64,000 nt of DNA from Cohnella sp. GbtcB17 (GCF_019091135.1 NZ_JAGXJW010000016.1:75290-139289); one strand, 5' to 3'; shown: positions 6,913-14,919, counted from the first letter of the stretch. Made by a program: numbers and translations. The notes: generated by a model from the letters alone, not told the origin.

Positions 6913-7601
6913 CGGGGCTTGCCCTCGAAGCGGTAGCCGACGCCCCATACGTTCGCCACATAGCCGGGCTGGTCCAAATCGAGCTCGATCTTCTCCCGCA
7001 GTCGGGCGATATGGACGCGGACGGTGTGCTTGTCGCCGATCCCTTCCCAGAATTGCCGGAGCAGCTGCTCGTAAGTGATCACTTGGCCGGGACGCTCGCA
7101 CAGCAGCCGCAGCAGGTCGTACTCCCTCGGCGTCAGCGGCACGCTGACGCCGTCGACCTTCACGTCGCGGCTGGCCGGGTCTACCTGCAGACGGCCGAAG
7201 TCAAGCAGCCGCGGTCCGGCATGCATCGGAGGAGCCTCGGCGCGCCGCAGCGCAGCCTTCACCCGCGCGACGATCTCGCTGGGGGATGCTGTCTTGACGA
7301 TGTAATCGTCGCCGCCGATGCCGAGGCCCCGAATCTTGTGCATGTCGTCGTCCCGCGCGCTGAGGAACAGGATCGGCACGCCGCTGATCGCGCGGATCCT
7401 GCGGCAGAGCTCGAAGCCGTCCAGCCCCGGCATTATGATGGCCAGCAGAATGAGATGGACGTCGGATGCCTGGAACGTCGCCATCGCCTCCTCTGCGCGG
7501 AGCGCCGTCGAAACGCGGAATCCGTCGTTTTCCAGAAAGTCGCGCATCAGCTCCACGATGCTCTCGTCATCGTCCACGACCAGAATCGTCCGTTGCTGCA
7601 T
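6909..7601 (-). CDS. OmpR-family response regulator lacking the phospho-acceptor Asp
   Basis: A 230-residue regulator with receiver at about 4-118 and a winged-helix output at about 135-226 (SVPLTPREYDLLRLL, HTVRVHIARLREKIE, VWGVGYRFEG). The acidic pocket (VVDDDE) is present and so is the conserved Lys, but the usual LLDIMMPG motif reads LLAIIMPG: residue 54 is Ala, codon GCC at 7442-7440, one base from the Asp codon GAC. The usual KPF after the Lys also reads KTA. In known families such receivers are phosphorylation-independent or inactive. The kinase next door keeps all its catalytic boxes. Assembly error, recent mutation and an atypical regulator are all possible. Confidence 0.88.
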   Translation of the reverse strand: MQQRTILVVDDDESIVELMRDFLENDGFRVSTALRAEEAMATFQASDVHLILLAIIMPGLDGFELCRRIRAISGVPILFLSARDDDMHKIRGLGIGGDDYIVKTASPSEIVARVKAALRRAEAPPMHAGPRLLDFGRLQVDPASRDVKVDGVSVPLTPREYDLLRLLCERPGQVITYEQLLRQFWEGIGDKHTVRVHIARLREKIELDLDQPGYVANVWGVGYRFEGKPR

Positions 7602-7824
7602 GTTCGGTACCCGCCTTCTCGCCGGCCGCAGCCGGCGGCCTTTCTTTGGTCCCTTCAGTATAGCACTTCGGGCTCTCCGTACGTCTTACGGGCAAGCTTC
7701 GTGATCGTTCGTTGACGGTTTCGTGACGGATGAACGCCCCCTTTCGAGACAAGATCCGATTATGCTTAAACGAAGGGCTTGCCTGCATCCCGTTAGCCTA
7801 AATCTCATTTAAGGAGCTGTTCGC

Positions 7825-7956
7825 ATGTCGTTTCACGGTCAACTTCTGCTCACGGCCAATCTCTGGTTCGGGGTCTCCCTCTTCGTTTTCGTCGCCTTCA
7901 GGTTCTCCCGGCTTCGCGATGGACGCGGCTTCCGCAGACGCAGCGATGAACGCTAA
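7825..7956 (+). CDS. small membrane ORF overlapping the DUF2306 gene
   Basis: A 43-residue frame starting at an ATG preceded by AAGGAG with 8-nt spacing, the best ribosome site in this region. Translation gives an N-terminal hydrophobic segment (LLLTANLWFGVSLFVFVAF) followed by a very basic tail (RFSRLRDGRGFRRRSDER), which is a one-helix small membrane protein by appearance. It ends at 7956, inside the first codons of the downstream gene (ATG at 7946), so it could be a translational-coupling leader as well as a product. No homologue is recognised. It is first in the plus-strand unit that diverges from the response-regulator gene. Confidence 0.6.
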   Translation: MSFHGQLLLTANLWFGVSLFVFVAFRFSRLRDGRGFRRRSDER

Positions 7957-8599
7957 GGCGTCGCTGCGCGCCCTCGTTATCGTCGCGATCGGCTTCGTCG
8001 TCTGGACGCTGCTGAACCGGTTCGTCCTCGATCCGCAGTTCGCCGCCTTCCTCGCCCACAAGACCGATCTCGCGCGTCCGCTTCGGCTGACGGCATGGTT
8101 GCGCGTACTGGATGTCCACATCGCGTTCGCCTGCCTGGCGCTGCTGGCCGGTGCGCTCAACTTCGCGGGCCGCCCGCCGGGCGTGCGCAGAGGCCGCCAT
8201 CGGGCGGTCGGTTATCTATACCTCTTTAGCGTGCTGGTCGTCGTCGTGACGTCGGGCTACCTGGCGCCTTACGCGACCGGCGGCCGTGCGGTATCGATGG
8301 CTTTTAACCTGCTGAACATGATCTGGATCGCCGTGACGATCGCCGCCTTCGTGACGATCCGGCGCAAGCAAGTCGACCGGCATCGCCGGTGGATGATTCG
8401 CAGCTACGCGTTCTGCTTCACCAATCTGTCCATCCATCTGCTCGAGATGGCGCTGACGCGCGCGTTCGGCGTGCCCTATGCGACGGCATACGCGGTCAGC
8501 GTCTATGCCACGATCCTGCTGCTGGCCTTGATCGCGGAGCTGATCGCCCGGCGGACTGTCCCGAGTTCGCCGCGAACAACGACTAGCGCGCTTCATTAG
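7946..8599 (+). CDS. DUF2306-type integral membrane protein
   Basis: A 217-residue membrane protein with six or seven predicted helices. The DUF2306 pattern is visible: HIAFACLALLAGALNF in helix 2, HRAVGYLYLFSVLVVVVTSGYLA, and the motif RKQVDRHRRWMIRSYAFCF before the last helices. The family function is unknown; the His/Arg-rich motif facing the membrane recalls heme-binding membrane proteins, but that is speculation. The start is uncertain: ATG 7919 and ATG 7946 both lack a ribosome site. I prefer 7946 because it overlaps the end of the 43-residue ORF, whose ribosomes could reinitiate. It ends in a convergent terminator. Confidence 0.8.
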   Translation: MNAKASLRALVIVAIGFVVWTLLNRFVLDPQFAAFLAHKTDLARPLRLTAWLRVLDVHIAFACLALLAGALNFAGRPPGVRRGRHRAVGYLYLFSVLVVVVTSGYLAPYATGGRAVSMAFNLLNMIWIAVTIAAFVTIRRKQVDRHRRWMIRSYAFCFTNLSIHLLEMALTRAFGVPYATAYAVSVYATILLLALIAELIARRTVPSSPRTTTSALH

Positions 8600-8612
8600 C
8601 GCCGCGCGCGCC

Positions 8613-8645
8613 AAAAACGGCTTTCGTGAGAAAGCCGTTTTTTTT
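8613..8645. terminator. bidirectional terminator
   Basis: Nine-bp stem ACGGCTTTC/GAAAGCCGT with an A-run before and a T-run after. It serves the convergent genes ending at 8599 and 8654. Confidence 0.88.
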
Positions 8646-8653
8646 GTCAGCGC

Positions 8654-9991
8654 TTATTTAAAAATAACGAACTTTAAATCCTTCGCTTTTAGATACTTGA
8701 TGATGGCAGGCAAAGCTTCTACCGTGTGCTGGTCTTCGTGCATTACGTACACGCCGCCAGCAGCCTCGACCTCGCGGAAATACCGGATGATGTCGTCGGC
8801 ATTTTTGGCGTTCCAGTCCTCCGGATCCCGGTTCCACAGGATCGTCTTCATCCGCTCCTTCGCGGCTGCGGATACGAGCGCATCGTCGACGGCGCCGTAC
8901 GGCGGCCGGAACAGGGTCACCTTCTCGCCGGTCAACGACTCCAGCAGACTACTCGTCATGGACAAATTTTTGCTACGATCCTTCGCGGAGGCCTTGGTAA
9001 GCACGCTGTGATCCCATGAGTGATTCCCGACCGACATACCGTGCTCGTGCGCGTAGACTACGCCTTCCGGATGGCGCTCCGCGTTTTTTCCGACGAACAG
9101 GAACGTCGCCGCGATCTTGTGCGCAGTTAAAATATCCACGATCTTCTTCGTAAGCGGGGACGGCCCGTCATCGAAGGTCAGGGCGACTTCATCCTTGGGC
9201 AGCCCGAAGAATTTCTTCTTCGCGTCGACGTCCACGACGACGAATCCGGTTGCCTTGGCGTCCTGCTGAAGCGAGGCTTGCGCGGGCGCCGCCTGCTTGG
9301 CGGGAATCGCGGCGACCTCTGCATCGGCAGCCTCATTCGCGTCTGCGCGGACGTCCGCATGAACCGCCGCTTCCTTGACATTGTCCTGCGCGGCGACAGG
9401 CTCGACAGGCTCGACCGCGGCGCTCGTCTCCGCAACGCCGGCCGGCTTCGTCTCGGCGCCAAGCGCCTCACCGCCGGGCAGTGCATCCGCCCTGCCGCCG
9501 GTGGACACATAGAGGACGACCGCTGCTCCGCATAGCAGCAGCAGGAGCAGCGCCGACAGCCTCGGACCGTATGCAGCAAGCTTCCGCGGCAGCAGCCCCC
9601 GGCTCCGGGCAGGCCGCTCCTGTCCGATCTTCCCGCCTCCTCCGTCCGGCGCGAGAAGCGAAGGATCGCCCTGCCTGATCCGGCGAATCTGCGCCAGATA
9701 CGCTTCGCTGCAGGTGAAGTACAGCGTGTCCTGCAATGCGTTCGTCATCCGGACCAGCGCGCTATAATACGCTTGCCTGTACGGATCCCACTTGGGATAG
9801 GGCGAGAGCCTCGCCCGGCCGCCGTCCAGCGGCCGCAAGGCTTCCAATTCCAAATAAGTAAGCTCGTCGATATCGATGGCGTACGTATGCTGCCTGTCTT
9901 CGCAGGACATGGCGATTTCTATCCGGTTTCTACCGTCCTCGGTACGCCCGAGCGACAGCAGCTCCATTACCTGAATGCTGTAAGTCTTCAT
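8654..9991 (-). CDS. membrane-anchored polysaccharide deacetylase (NodB domain)
   Basis: A 445-residue carbohydrate esterase 4 protein. Residues 1-140 form an N-terminal domain that I do not recognise. One transmembrane helix at about 143-163 (LSALLLLLLCGAAVVLYV) follows a basic stretch, so the N-domain is predicted to be cytosolic and the rest outside. An Ala-rich linker precedes the NodB domain at about 255-445, with the metal-binding TFDDGPS, the HSWDH His pair, and RPPYG. It should remove acetyl groups from peptidoglycan or a surface polysaccharide. The gene starts 42 nt after a coiled-coil gene on the same strand, a likely operon. The large cytosolic domain is unusual for this family. 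Confidence 0.88.
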   Translation of the reverse strand: MKTYSIQVMELLSLGRTEDGRNRIEIAMSCEDRQHTYAIDIDELTYLELEALRPLDGGRARLSPYPKWDPYRQAYYSALVRMTNALQDTLYFTCSEAYLAQIRRIRQGDPSLLAPDGGGGKIGQERPARSRGLLPRKLAAYGPRLSALLLLLLCGAAVVLYVSTGGRADALPGGEALGAETKPAGVAETSAAVEPVEPVAAQDNVKEAAVHADVRADANEAADAEVAAIPAKQAAPAQASLQQDAKATGFVVVDVDAKKKFFGLPKDEVALTFDDGPSPLTKKIVDILTAHKIAATFLFVGKNAERHPEGVVYAHEHGMSVGNHSWDHSVLTKASAKDRSKNLSMTSSLLESLTGEKVTLFRPPYGAVDDALVSAAAKERMKTILWNRDPEDWNAKNADDIIRYFREVEAAGGVYVMHEDQHTVEALPAIIKYLKAKDLKFVIFK

Positions 9992-10033
9992 GACTTCTTC
10001 GCCCTTCTGCTCCCGGTCCCGATTGAAAAAGCC

Positions 10034-10759
10034 TTAGTCGGCCGAGACGCCGTCCGTCCTGCCCGCGTTCGAGCCGAACGGCGATGTCAGCCGGCTGGTG
10101 AAGTCGTTCACGATCGTCAGCAGATGCGTCTTCTCCTGGCGCAGGGCGTCGAATTTTTGCTTCATTTGGGCGAGCTCCGACTCGAGCCGCTCGCTCTTTT
10201 CCTCAAGCTCGCCGATCTTTTTGTTCTTCTCCGCGGAGGTGCCGTTGTACTTCTGGAGCAGCCCCGCGTAGTTCTGGCGCTCGAGCTCGAGCATGCCCTT
10301 GAGCTCCTCGATCTCGCCGGCAAGCGCGGCCTGCAGCTCCCGGTAATCCTCCATCATCTGATCGACCTTCAGATTTTTGTCGACCAGCCGCCGCTCAAGC
10401 TCTTGGATGCTTTTCTCGCGCTCCTCGACGACCTTGCCCAGGTTTCTAAGATCCCGGTTCAGGCGGTCGGTCTGGCCGTTCGCATGATTGAGCCGATCCT
10501 CCAGATCCCGATGGCTCATCTCGACATGCTGCTTTTCCTTGATCATCTGTTCGACGGCAAAAATCAGATCGAGCGACCTTTTGTCCATATGGCTCCTAGG
10601 CACTATAGCCGCGTCCGACGACGCTTCGCCATCCTCCGCCCCCTTCGCGAAGGCCGTTCCCTCGACCGGGGCCTCCGGCGCTTCCTTCCTCAAGTCTATT
10701 TCTTCGCGCGAAGGCTGCTGCTCCGCGCCGTTCTTCTTCTTTAGGAAGGGAGAAAACAT
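10034..10759 (-). CDS. coiled-coil protein upstream of the deacetylase
   Basis: A 241-residue soluble protein with no signal peptide or membrane helix. Residues 1-55 are charged and probably disordered (KKKNGAEQQPSREEIDLRKE). Residues about 60-220 show heptads of a long coiled coil (KRSLDLIFAVEQMIKEKQ, EEREKSIQELERRLVDKN, IGELEEKSERLESELAQMKQK). The ATG at 10759 has AAAAGG upstream; an in-frame GTG at 10771 overlaps that site. No family is recognised. Its position directly before the membrane-tethered deacetylase suggests a scaffold or partner for the deacetylase's cytosolic domain, which is inference from context only. Confidence 0.75.
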   Translation of the reverse strand: MFSPFLKKKNGAEQQPSREEIDLRKEAPEAPVEGTAFAKGAEDGEASSDAAIVPRSHMDKRSLDLIFAVEQMIKEKQHVEMSHRDLEDRLNHANGQTDRLNRDLRNLGKVVEEREKSIQELERRLVDKNLKVDQMMEDYRELQAALAGEIEELKGMLELERQNYAGLLQKYNGTSAEKNKKIGELEEKSERLESELAQMKQKFDALRQEKTHLLTIVNDFTSRLTSPFGSNAGRTDGVSAD

Positions 10760-10771
10760 CGATGAATTCAC

Positions 10772-11158
10772 CTTTTCTGAATAAATGTTGATTCGTGTCG
10801 AATGATGTTATTTTTCATTATAGATGAATTTTCCAATTTATTTACGGGGCCGAAGTACCTATTTGAATACCGGCACTTAGGCTAAAAGGCGGGGGAACGA
10901 GGATGATAGCGCATTCGCTGCACGCTGCGGCGCCTACTTCTCCCTTGCAAATTCGCTTTCCTCTCTCGGCACGGCGGTTTGCTCCTATAGCGGCGCTTTC
11001 GGATCGAGGAGCCGTTAACCTTGCTCCGATCTCGATTCGCGGCCTCTCGCGGACTCAGGTAACGCTATTTCGGGATTTCCAGCGTTTTTTAGCTTTGATC
11101 GGGGTTCATAACGTCCCCCCGAGTCCGACGCCATCTGCTCACCTATTCGCGACCCGCA
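10772..11158. other. intergenic stretch without a supported gene
   Basis: The first 80 bases are AT-rich and probably hold the promoter of the coiled-coil/deacetylase operon. The rest is G+C-rich; an open frame at 10903-11193 lacks a ribosome site and recognisable sequence. No hairpin array, repeat or RNA motif was convincing. Confidence 0.6.
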
Positions 11159-11677
11159 TCAGCCGTCCGTCTCGCGGATTTCTTTCTCCATGATATAATC
11201 GTCCATCACGTAGCCGTTCCCGATATCCGCGACCTGCTCGCGCACTTTGCGGAAGCCCTTCTTTTCGTACACCGATATCGAAGCTTCGTTGTGCCGATTG
11301 ACGGTCAGCCAGATGGCGCCAAGACCGCGCTCGCGGCACAGCCGCATCAGAAAATCCATGGTGCGGCTCGCATAGCCTTGTCCCCGCTGCGCCTTCAGCA
11401 CGTACAGCTTGCTCAAAAACAGCTTCCCGTCCTTCGCTTGAACGGCCATATATCCGACGTTGGCGCCGTTGGCCTGCATCAGATAATATTCGTAGCCCTG
11501 ATGCGCAATCTGATCCGCAATCGCGCCCGGCGACTGGAACTTGTCCACCATATACACGATCTGCTCAAGGGACAGAAGCGCCCCGTAATATTCGTGCCAG
11601 ATCTCCGAGGCCAGCGTCGCCACGGTCTGTGCATCCTCAATCGTAACCGGGCGGCATGCCCACGCTTCTTGCGCCAT
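11159..11677 (-). CDS. GNAT-family N-acetyltransferase
   Basis: A 172-residue acetyl-CoA-dependent acetyltransferase. The acetyl-CoA loop is present as LYVLKAQRGQGYASRTMDFL (strand 4 then Q/R-x-x-G-x-G/A), with the central strand KLFLSKLYV before it and the C-terminal AIWLTVNRHNEASISVYEKKGF typical of the RimI/PaiA-like shape. The ATG at 11677 follows GGGAGG by 9 nt. The closest general class would be PaiA/spermidine- or protein-acetylating GNATs, but the acceptor cannot be read. It is monocistronic, divergent from the gene at 11830. Confidence 0.85.
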   Translation of the reverse strand: MAQEAWACRPVTIEDAQTVATLASEIWHEYYGALLSLEQIVYMVDKFQSPGAIADQIAHQGYEYYLMQANGANVGYMAVQAKDGKLFLSKLYVLKAQRGQGYASRTMDFLMRLCRERGLGAIWLTVNRHNEASISVYEKKGFRKVREQVADIGNGYVMDDYIMEKEIRETDG

Positions 11678-11829
11678 TTCGAACAACCTCCCGTTTGCCT
11701 GCCGTTCATCCTACTCGGCCCATCGTCTTGCATTTAAAAATGGTGCTTTTATCGTGAGCGGTTTGTCCATTCCGACGCCGACAGCCTGTCATATTCTATT
11801 CTATCTCTAACGCAGGGAGGTGAACAACA

Positions 11830-12231
11830 ATGTCAGTCGTCACTTACAATGCAACGTCGGTCACTCCGATTACGGACGGCGTGCAAATCCCGGTGCCTCA
11901 GACGCCGCAAGGCGTCGGCCTCGCCACCGTCATCGCGGCCGTCCCTTCGATCCCGAACACGGTCCAGCTCACGGCTTCTGTCGGCCTTCGCGGCGACATC
12001 GGCACCGGTAGCGTATTGTTCCGTCTCTTCCGCGACGGACAAGAGATCTACTACTCGCGCCAAGGCATCGAGGCCGGCTTCGAGCAATTCTACGTCGTCA
12101 CGCTCCAAGCCTTCGACAACGCGACGCCCGGACATCATGCCTACACGCTGTCGATCGAGAAGCTGTCCGCAGCCTTGACCGCCACCGTTATCGGACCGAT
12201 CAACCTCAGCGCCGCCGTTTACACCGTCTAA
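11830..12231 (+). CDS. small beta-rich protein, possibly a spore-surface component
   Basis: A 133-residue protein with a very strong ribosome site (AGGGAGGTG). It is rich in Val, Thr, Ala and Ile, with alternating hydrophobic strands (TVQLTASVGLRGDIGTGSV, LFRLFRDGQEIYYSR, QFYVVTLQAFDN, AYTLSIEKLSA, VIGPINLSAAVYTV) that look like a jelly-roll. It has no signal peptide and no Cys. The size, strand pattern and strong translation signal recall small exosporium/coat proteins of spore formers (ExsC-like), but I cannot confirm the family. It is monocistronic with its own terminator. Confidence 0.65.
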   Translation: MSVVTYNATSVTPITDGVQIPVPQTPQGVGLATVIAAVPSIPNTVQLTASVGLRGDIGTGSVLFRLFRDGQEIYYSRQGIEAGFEQFYVVTLQAFDNATPGHHAYTLSIEKLSAALTATVIGPINLSAAVYTV

Positions 12232-12237
12232 TCGCGC

Positions 12238-12269
12238 AAAAAAGGCAGTCCTCGCGGACTGCCTTTTTT
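12238..12269. terminator. bidirectional terminator
   Basis: Stem GGCAGTCC/GGACTGCC with A-run before and T-run after, between the convergent genes ending at 12231 and 12273. Confidence 0.87.
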
Positions 12270-12272
12270 GCG

Positions 12273-13154
12273 TTACTGCTGCGGCGCCATATTGTTGTAA
12301 ATGCGCGTAGCGTTCACTTTGCCCGTAGACACGTCTTCGCTTGTGTAGCCCGACACGATGTTGCCGACTTTGAACTCCTTTTGCAGCAGCTCTTCGGACG
12401 GTTCTGCGGCCGTCGGGCCGTCGATGCCCATGGCGGTGTCCGGCGTGATCGTCACCCACAGGTCGCCGACCTTGAAGCTTTTGCCGTCCGCACTTACTTC
12501 CGAGATAACGCCGTCGATGTTGACCATCGCTTTCCCTTTGATCGGCGCTTCCTCCTTCGCAGGTGCCATATTGTTGTAGATGACGTCAGCCGTCACGCGG
12601 CCGGACGAGACGTCCTGAGAGGTAAAGCCGGACACGATGTTGCCGACCTTGAACTCCTTTTGCAGCAGCTCCTCGGACGGGGCGGTCGCCGTCGGCTCGT
12701 TGCTGCCCAGCTTCGTCTGATCCGTGACTTCTACCCACAGATCGCCGACCTTAAAGCTCTTGCCGTCCGCGCTCACTTCGGTGATAACGCCGTCGATGTT
12801 GACCTGGACCTTGCCCAGGATCGGCGGCCGTTCGGACACGACCGATGTGGGCTGTGCCGTCGCCGACGGAGAAACTGTTGGGGAAGCGACCGAATCCTTC
12901 GTCGGACCGTTCTGATTGATTGCGAAAATACCGACCGCCAGCACCGCACACGCCGCTACCCCGACTGTCCAACCCGTCAACGTCTTCTTTTTTGCCTTTT
13001 CCATTTTAACCATCTCCTTGGATTGTGTTTGATCGATCGGGCCGTTCTGCTCCGATTTTTCCATTTCGCGCATTAGCTTCTGATACGTGGCTTCGTTGAA
13101 GTCCTCGCTCGTTTTCAAATGAGACATCGCGGATTTATATACTGAACGCTTCAT
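12273..13154 (-). CDS. putative anti-sigma factor with two tandem extracellular domains
   Basis: A 293-residue single-pass membrane protein. The cytosolic N-terminal 65 residues are charged and helical, suited to binding the sigma factor. A transmembrane helix lies at about 66-80 (VGVAACAVLAVGIFAI). A Ser/Thr/Pro linker follows, then two near-identical domains of about 88 residues (about 112-200 and 205-293), each with VNIDGVI-EVSADGKSFKVGDLWV, PSEELLQKEFKVGNIVSG and a final IYNNMAP. The domains resemble DUF5666-like beta modules. The start overlaps the sigma gene by 20 nt, a standard sigma/anti-sigma arrangement. The signal is unknown. The duplicated domain suggests a bivalent sensor. Confidence 0.75.
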   Translation of the reverse strand: MKRSVYKSAMSHLKTSEDFNEATYQKLMREMEKSEQNGPIDQTQSKEMVKMEKAKKKTLTGWTVGVAACAVLAVGIFAINQNGPTKDSVASPTVSPSATAQPTSVVSERPPILGKVQVNIDGVITEVSADGKSFKVGDLWVEVTDQTKLGSNEPTATAPSEELLQKEFKVGNIVSGFTSQDVSSGRVTADVIYNNMAPAKEEAPIKGKAMVNIDGVISEVSADGKSFKVGDLWVTITPDTAMGIDGPTAAEPSEELLQKEFKVGNIVSGYTSEDVSTGKVNATRIYNNMAPQQ

Positions 13155-13632
13155 CCTCTGCGCCTCCGATCTTCTCTTTTAACAGCATCCGTCCTCTGGC
13201 GAGCCAGGTCCCGACCGTGGCGGGCTTGGCCTGCAAAATGTCCGCGATCTCCTGGATCGAGTAGCCTTCGTAGTAGTGCAGGTGAATTGGAATCCGGTAC
13301 TTCTTGTCGAGCGCCAGCACGGCCTGCAGAACCTCGTTCTCTTCCCGTGGGAGGTAGCTCAGGTTTTCGGGAACCGGATTGCGGCTTCTGAACCAACCGG
13401 CTTTGAGCATGTTTTTGCTTTTGTTGATCGTCGTGCGAATGAGCCACGCTTTTTCGTGCTCGTTATTTTCGAATACGGGGCGCTTCTGAAGATAGGCGAG
13501 GAATACGTCCTGCGCCACCTCTTCCGCATCGGCCATATTTTTCAAGTAGGCGAAGGCGATCTTGATCAGACTTTGCGAATAGCGATCCAAGGCCCGTCGC
13601 ACAGATTCATTGAGCTCAAATGAATTGTACAC
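13135..13632 (-). CDS. ECF-type RNA polymerase sigma factor
   Basis: A 165-residue sigma-70-family ECF factor. Region 2 is visible as LIKIAFAYLKNMADAEEVAQDVFLAYLQKRP with AWLIRTTINKSKNML. Region 4 is VLALDKKYRIPIHLHYYEGYSIQEIADILQ with the helix-turn-helix KPATVGTWLARGRMLLKEK. The GTG start at 13632 is preceded by AAAGGAGGTG. The 20-nt overlap with the downstream membrane protein supports sigma/anti-sigma pairing. ECF operons are usually autoregulated, but I could not define its promoter consensus. The regulon is unknown. Confidence 0.88.
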   Translation of the reverse strand: MYNSFELNESVRRALDRYSQSLIKIAFAYLKNMADAEEVAQDVFLAYLQKRPVFENNEHEKAWLIRTTINKSKNMLKAGWFRSRNPVPENLSYLPREENEVLQAVLALDKKYRIPIHLHYYEGYSIQEIADILQAKPATVGTWLARGRMLLKEKIGGAEDEAFSI

Positions 13633-13940
13633 CTCAGCACCTCCTTTCCCTTTGAATACAACTGAGGGTGCGGATATTTTTCATGGCGGGCGAATTTTTT
13701 TTAAAATGATTGGCTTTTTCGACTCTATTTACACGCTATAGACGCACGGAACGGCCGATAGGGATGCAAAAAAGAAACGGCGGTCCCAGTAGAATTACTG
13801 GAACAGCCATTCTCTAAGGTGTCGTTGTCAGAAAAGAAGAACCATAACGAGTACCCATGCCGGTTTTTTGCGCCCCAAAAATGGTTAGAATAGTTCTACT
13901 TTGCTTTTGCAATATACCCTTTATGGGAAAGGGAACGGTT
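13633..13940. other. intergenic stretch between sigma operon and AT-rich gene
   Basis: Holds the promoter region of the sigma operon (AT-rich near 13660-13720). No further gene is supported. An open frame from 13857 runs into the membrane-protein gene, but its first 28 residues have no ribosome site. Confidence 0.55.
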
Positions 13941-14795
13941 ATGAGCCACTTCTGGTCCAATACGATCTGGTATTTGTTATTAGGTGCCGCAACCGCATTT
14001 CAAGTGGTTTATACCGTGTACGTCTCAGAGAACCGCTGCAGAACCTTTGCTTTCTATTTGACGCTTGTCGGTCTTCCGCTATATTTCGAGACATTTATTC
14101 TTATTTTCCTAGATGCCTATGTATATTATCCGAAGATTATCCAAAGTCCAGACCTTGATCCCTTTAATGATGCGTTAGTGGGCAACCTGTTCTCGCAAAC
14201 CGCCGTGGCGGCATCCGCATTGTTTTTGACGGTTCGTCAAAAGCCGTTTTCCTGGTATGCGGTCATTGCCTTCCTTTACTGCGTTATGGAAGAACTTTTT
14301 AAGGCGTTGGGGATATACAGTCAACATTGGTGGAGAACCTGGATGACATTCATTGGATTACTCCTGATGTTTGCCATTGCGAAATGGATGTACTCCCGCC
14401 TAGTCCGGGGGCTTCGAACGATATACTACTACGGATATATCTTATTAGGAATGTTCCCGGTCTGTACGATTCTCTTTCTTTGGGGCGTTCTCGACTTGTT
14501 CGGACTTATGCGCTTTAATGCAACTTTGCTCTCCAACCCTAAAATAAGCCGGTACGGTCTATATATAGTCTTTTTTTCTATCTCATATCCAATCATGGTT
14601 TGGGGTTACTTACGGAAACATTGGGTATGGAAAGCAGCAGTCTTTGCAGTTATAGGTGCAATGATTTATGTAGGACATATCTGTCATTTGTTAATCTTTC
14701 GAGAAGGTTTGTTCATACCCGTAGGTATCCTCATGATCATTTGGATGTATGCTTCGGTCTGGATATTAGATCGCTTATACGAAGGACCATCCTAA
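13941..14795 (+). CDS. AT-rich gene for a polytopic membrane protein of unknown function
   Basis: A 284-residue protein with about eight hydrophobic helices (IWYLLLGAATAFQVVYTVYV, FYLTLVGLPLYFETFILIFL, WMTFIGLLLMFAIAKWMY, GYILLGMFPVCTILFLWGVL, VFAVIGAMIYVGHICHLLIF and others). There is no ATPase, kinase or transporter signature. Polar conserved-looking features include DLDPFNDALVGNLFSQ and CVMEELFKALGIYSQHWW. The ATG at 13941 has GGGAAAGGG 7 nt upstream; the frame to 13857 does not. Base composition is clearly AT-richer than its neighbours (roughly 40-45% G+C by eye), suggesting transfer or different codon pressure. It is monocistronic. Confidence 0.75.
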   Translation: MSHFWSNTIWYLLLGAATAFQVVYTVYVSENRCRTFAFYLTLVGLPLYFETFILIFLDAYVYYPKIIQSPDLDPFNDALVGNLFSQTAVAASALFLTVRQKPFSWYAVIAFLYCVMEELFKALGIYSQHWWRTWMTFIGLLLMFAIAKWMYSRLVRGLRTIYYYGYILLGMFPVCTILFLWGVLDLFGLMRFNATLLSNPKISRYGLYIVFFSISYPIMVWGYLRKHWVWKAAVFAVIGAMIYVGHICHLLIFREGLFIPVGILMIIWMYASVWILDRLYEGPS

Positions 14796-14858
14796 CGGGA
14801 ATTAAAGAGGGGGCGCACGCGCTCCCGTTTAACCGGTCCGCAATCTGAGCCACAAATG

Positions 14859-14883
14859 GAAAAAGCGCCCGAGGGCGCTTTTC
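14859..14883. terminator. bidirectional terminator
   Basis: Ten-bp perfect stem AAAAGCGCCC/GGGCGCTTTT between the convergent genes ending at 14795 and 14920. Confidence 0.82.
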
Positions 14884-14919
14884 CGCACATAGGAGAAGGT
14901 TGGAAATACCGCAAAAAAA

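Noticed and set aside
10840..10920. Possible riboswitch (GGCGGGGGAAC-like string)
   Set aside because: The string vaguely recalls a cyclic-di-AMP element, but the flanking helices are missing and no gene follows on the plus strand.
10903..11193. Open frame in the intergenic region
   Set aside because: No ribosome site, no hydrophobic or family pattern, and it overlaps the GNAT gene end.
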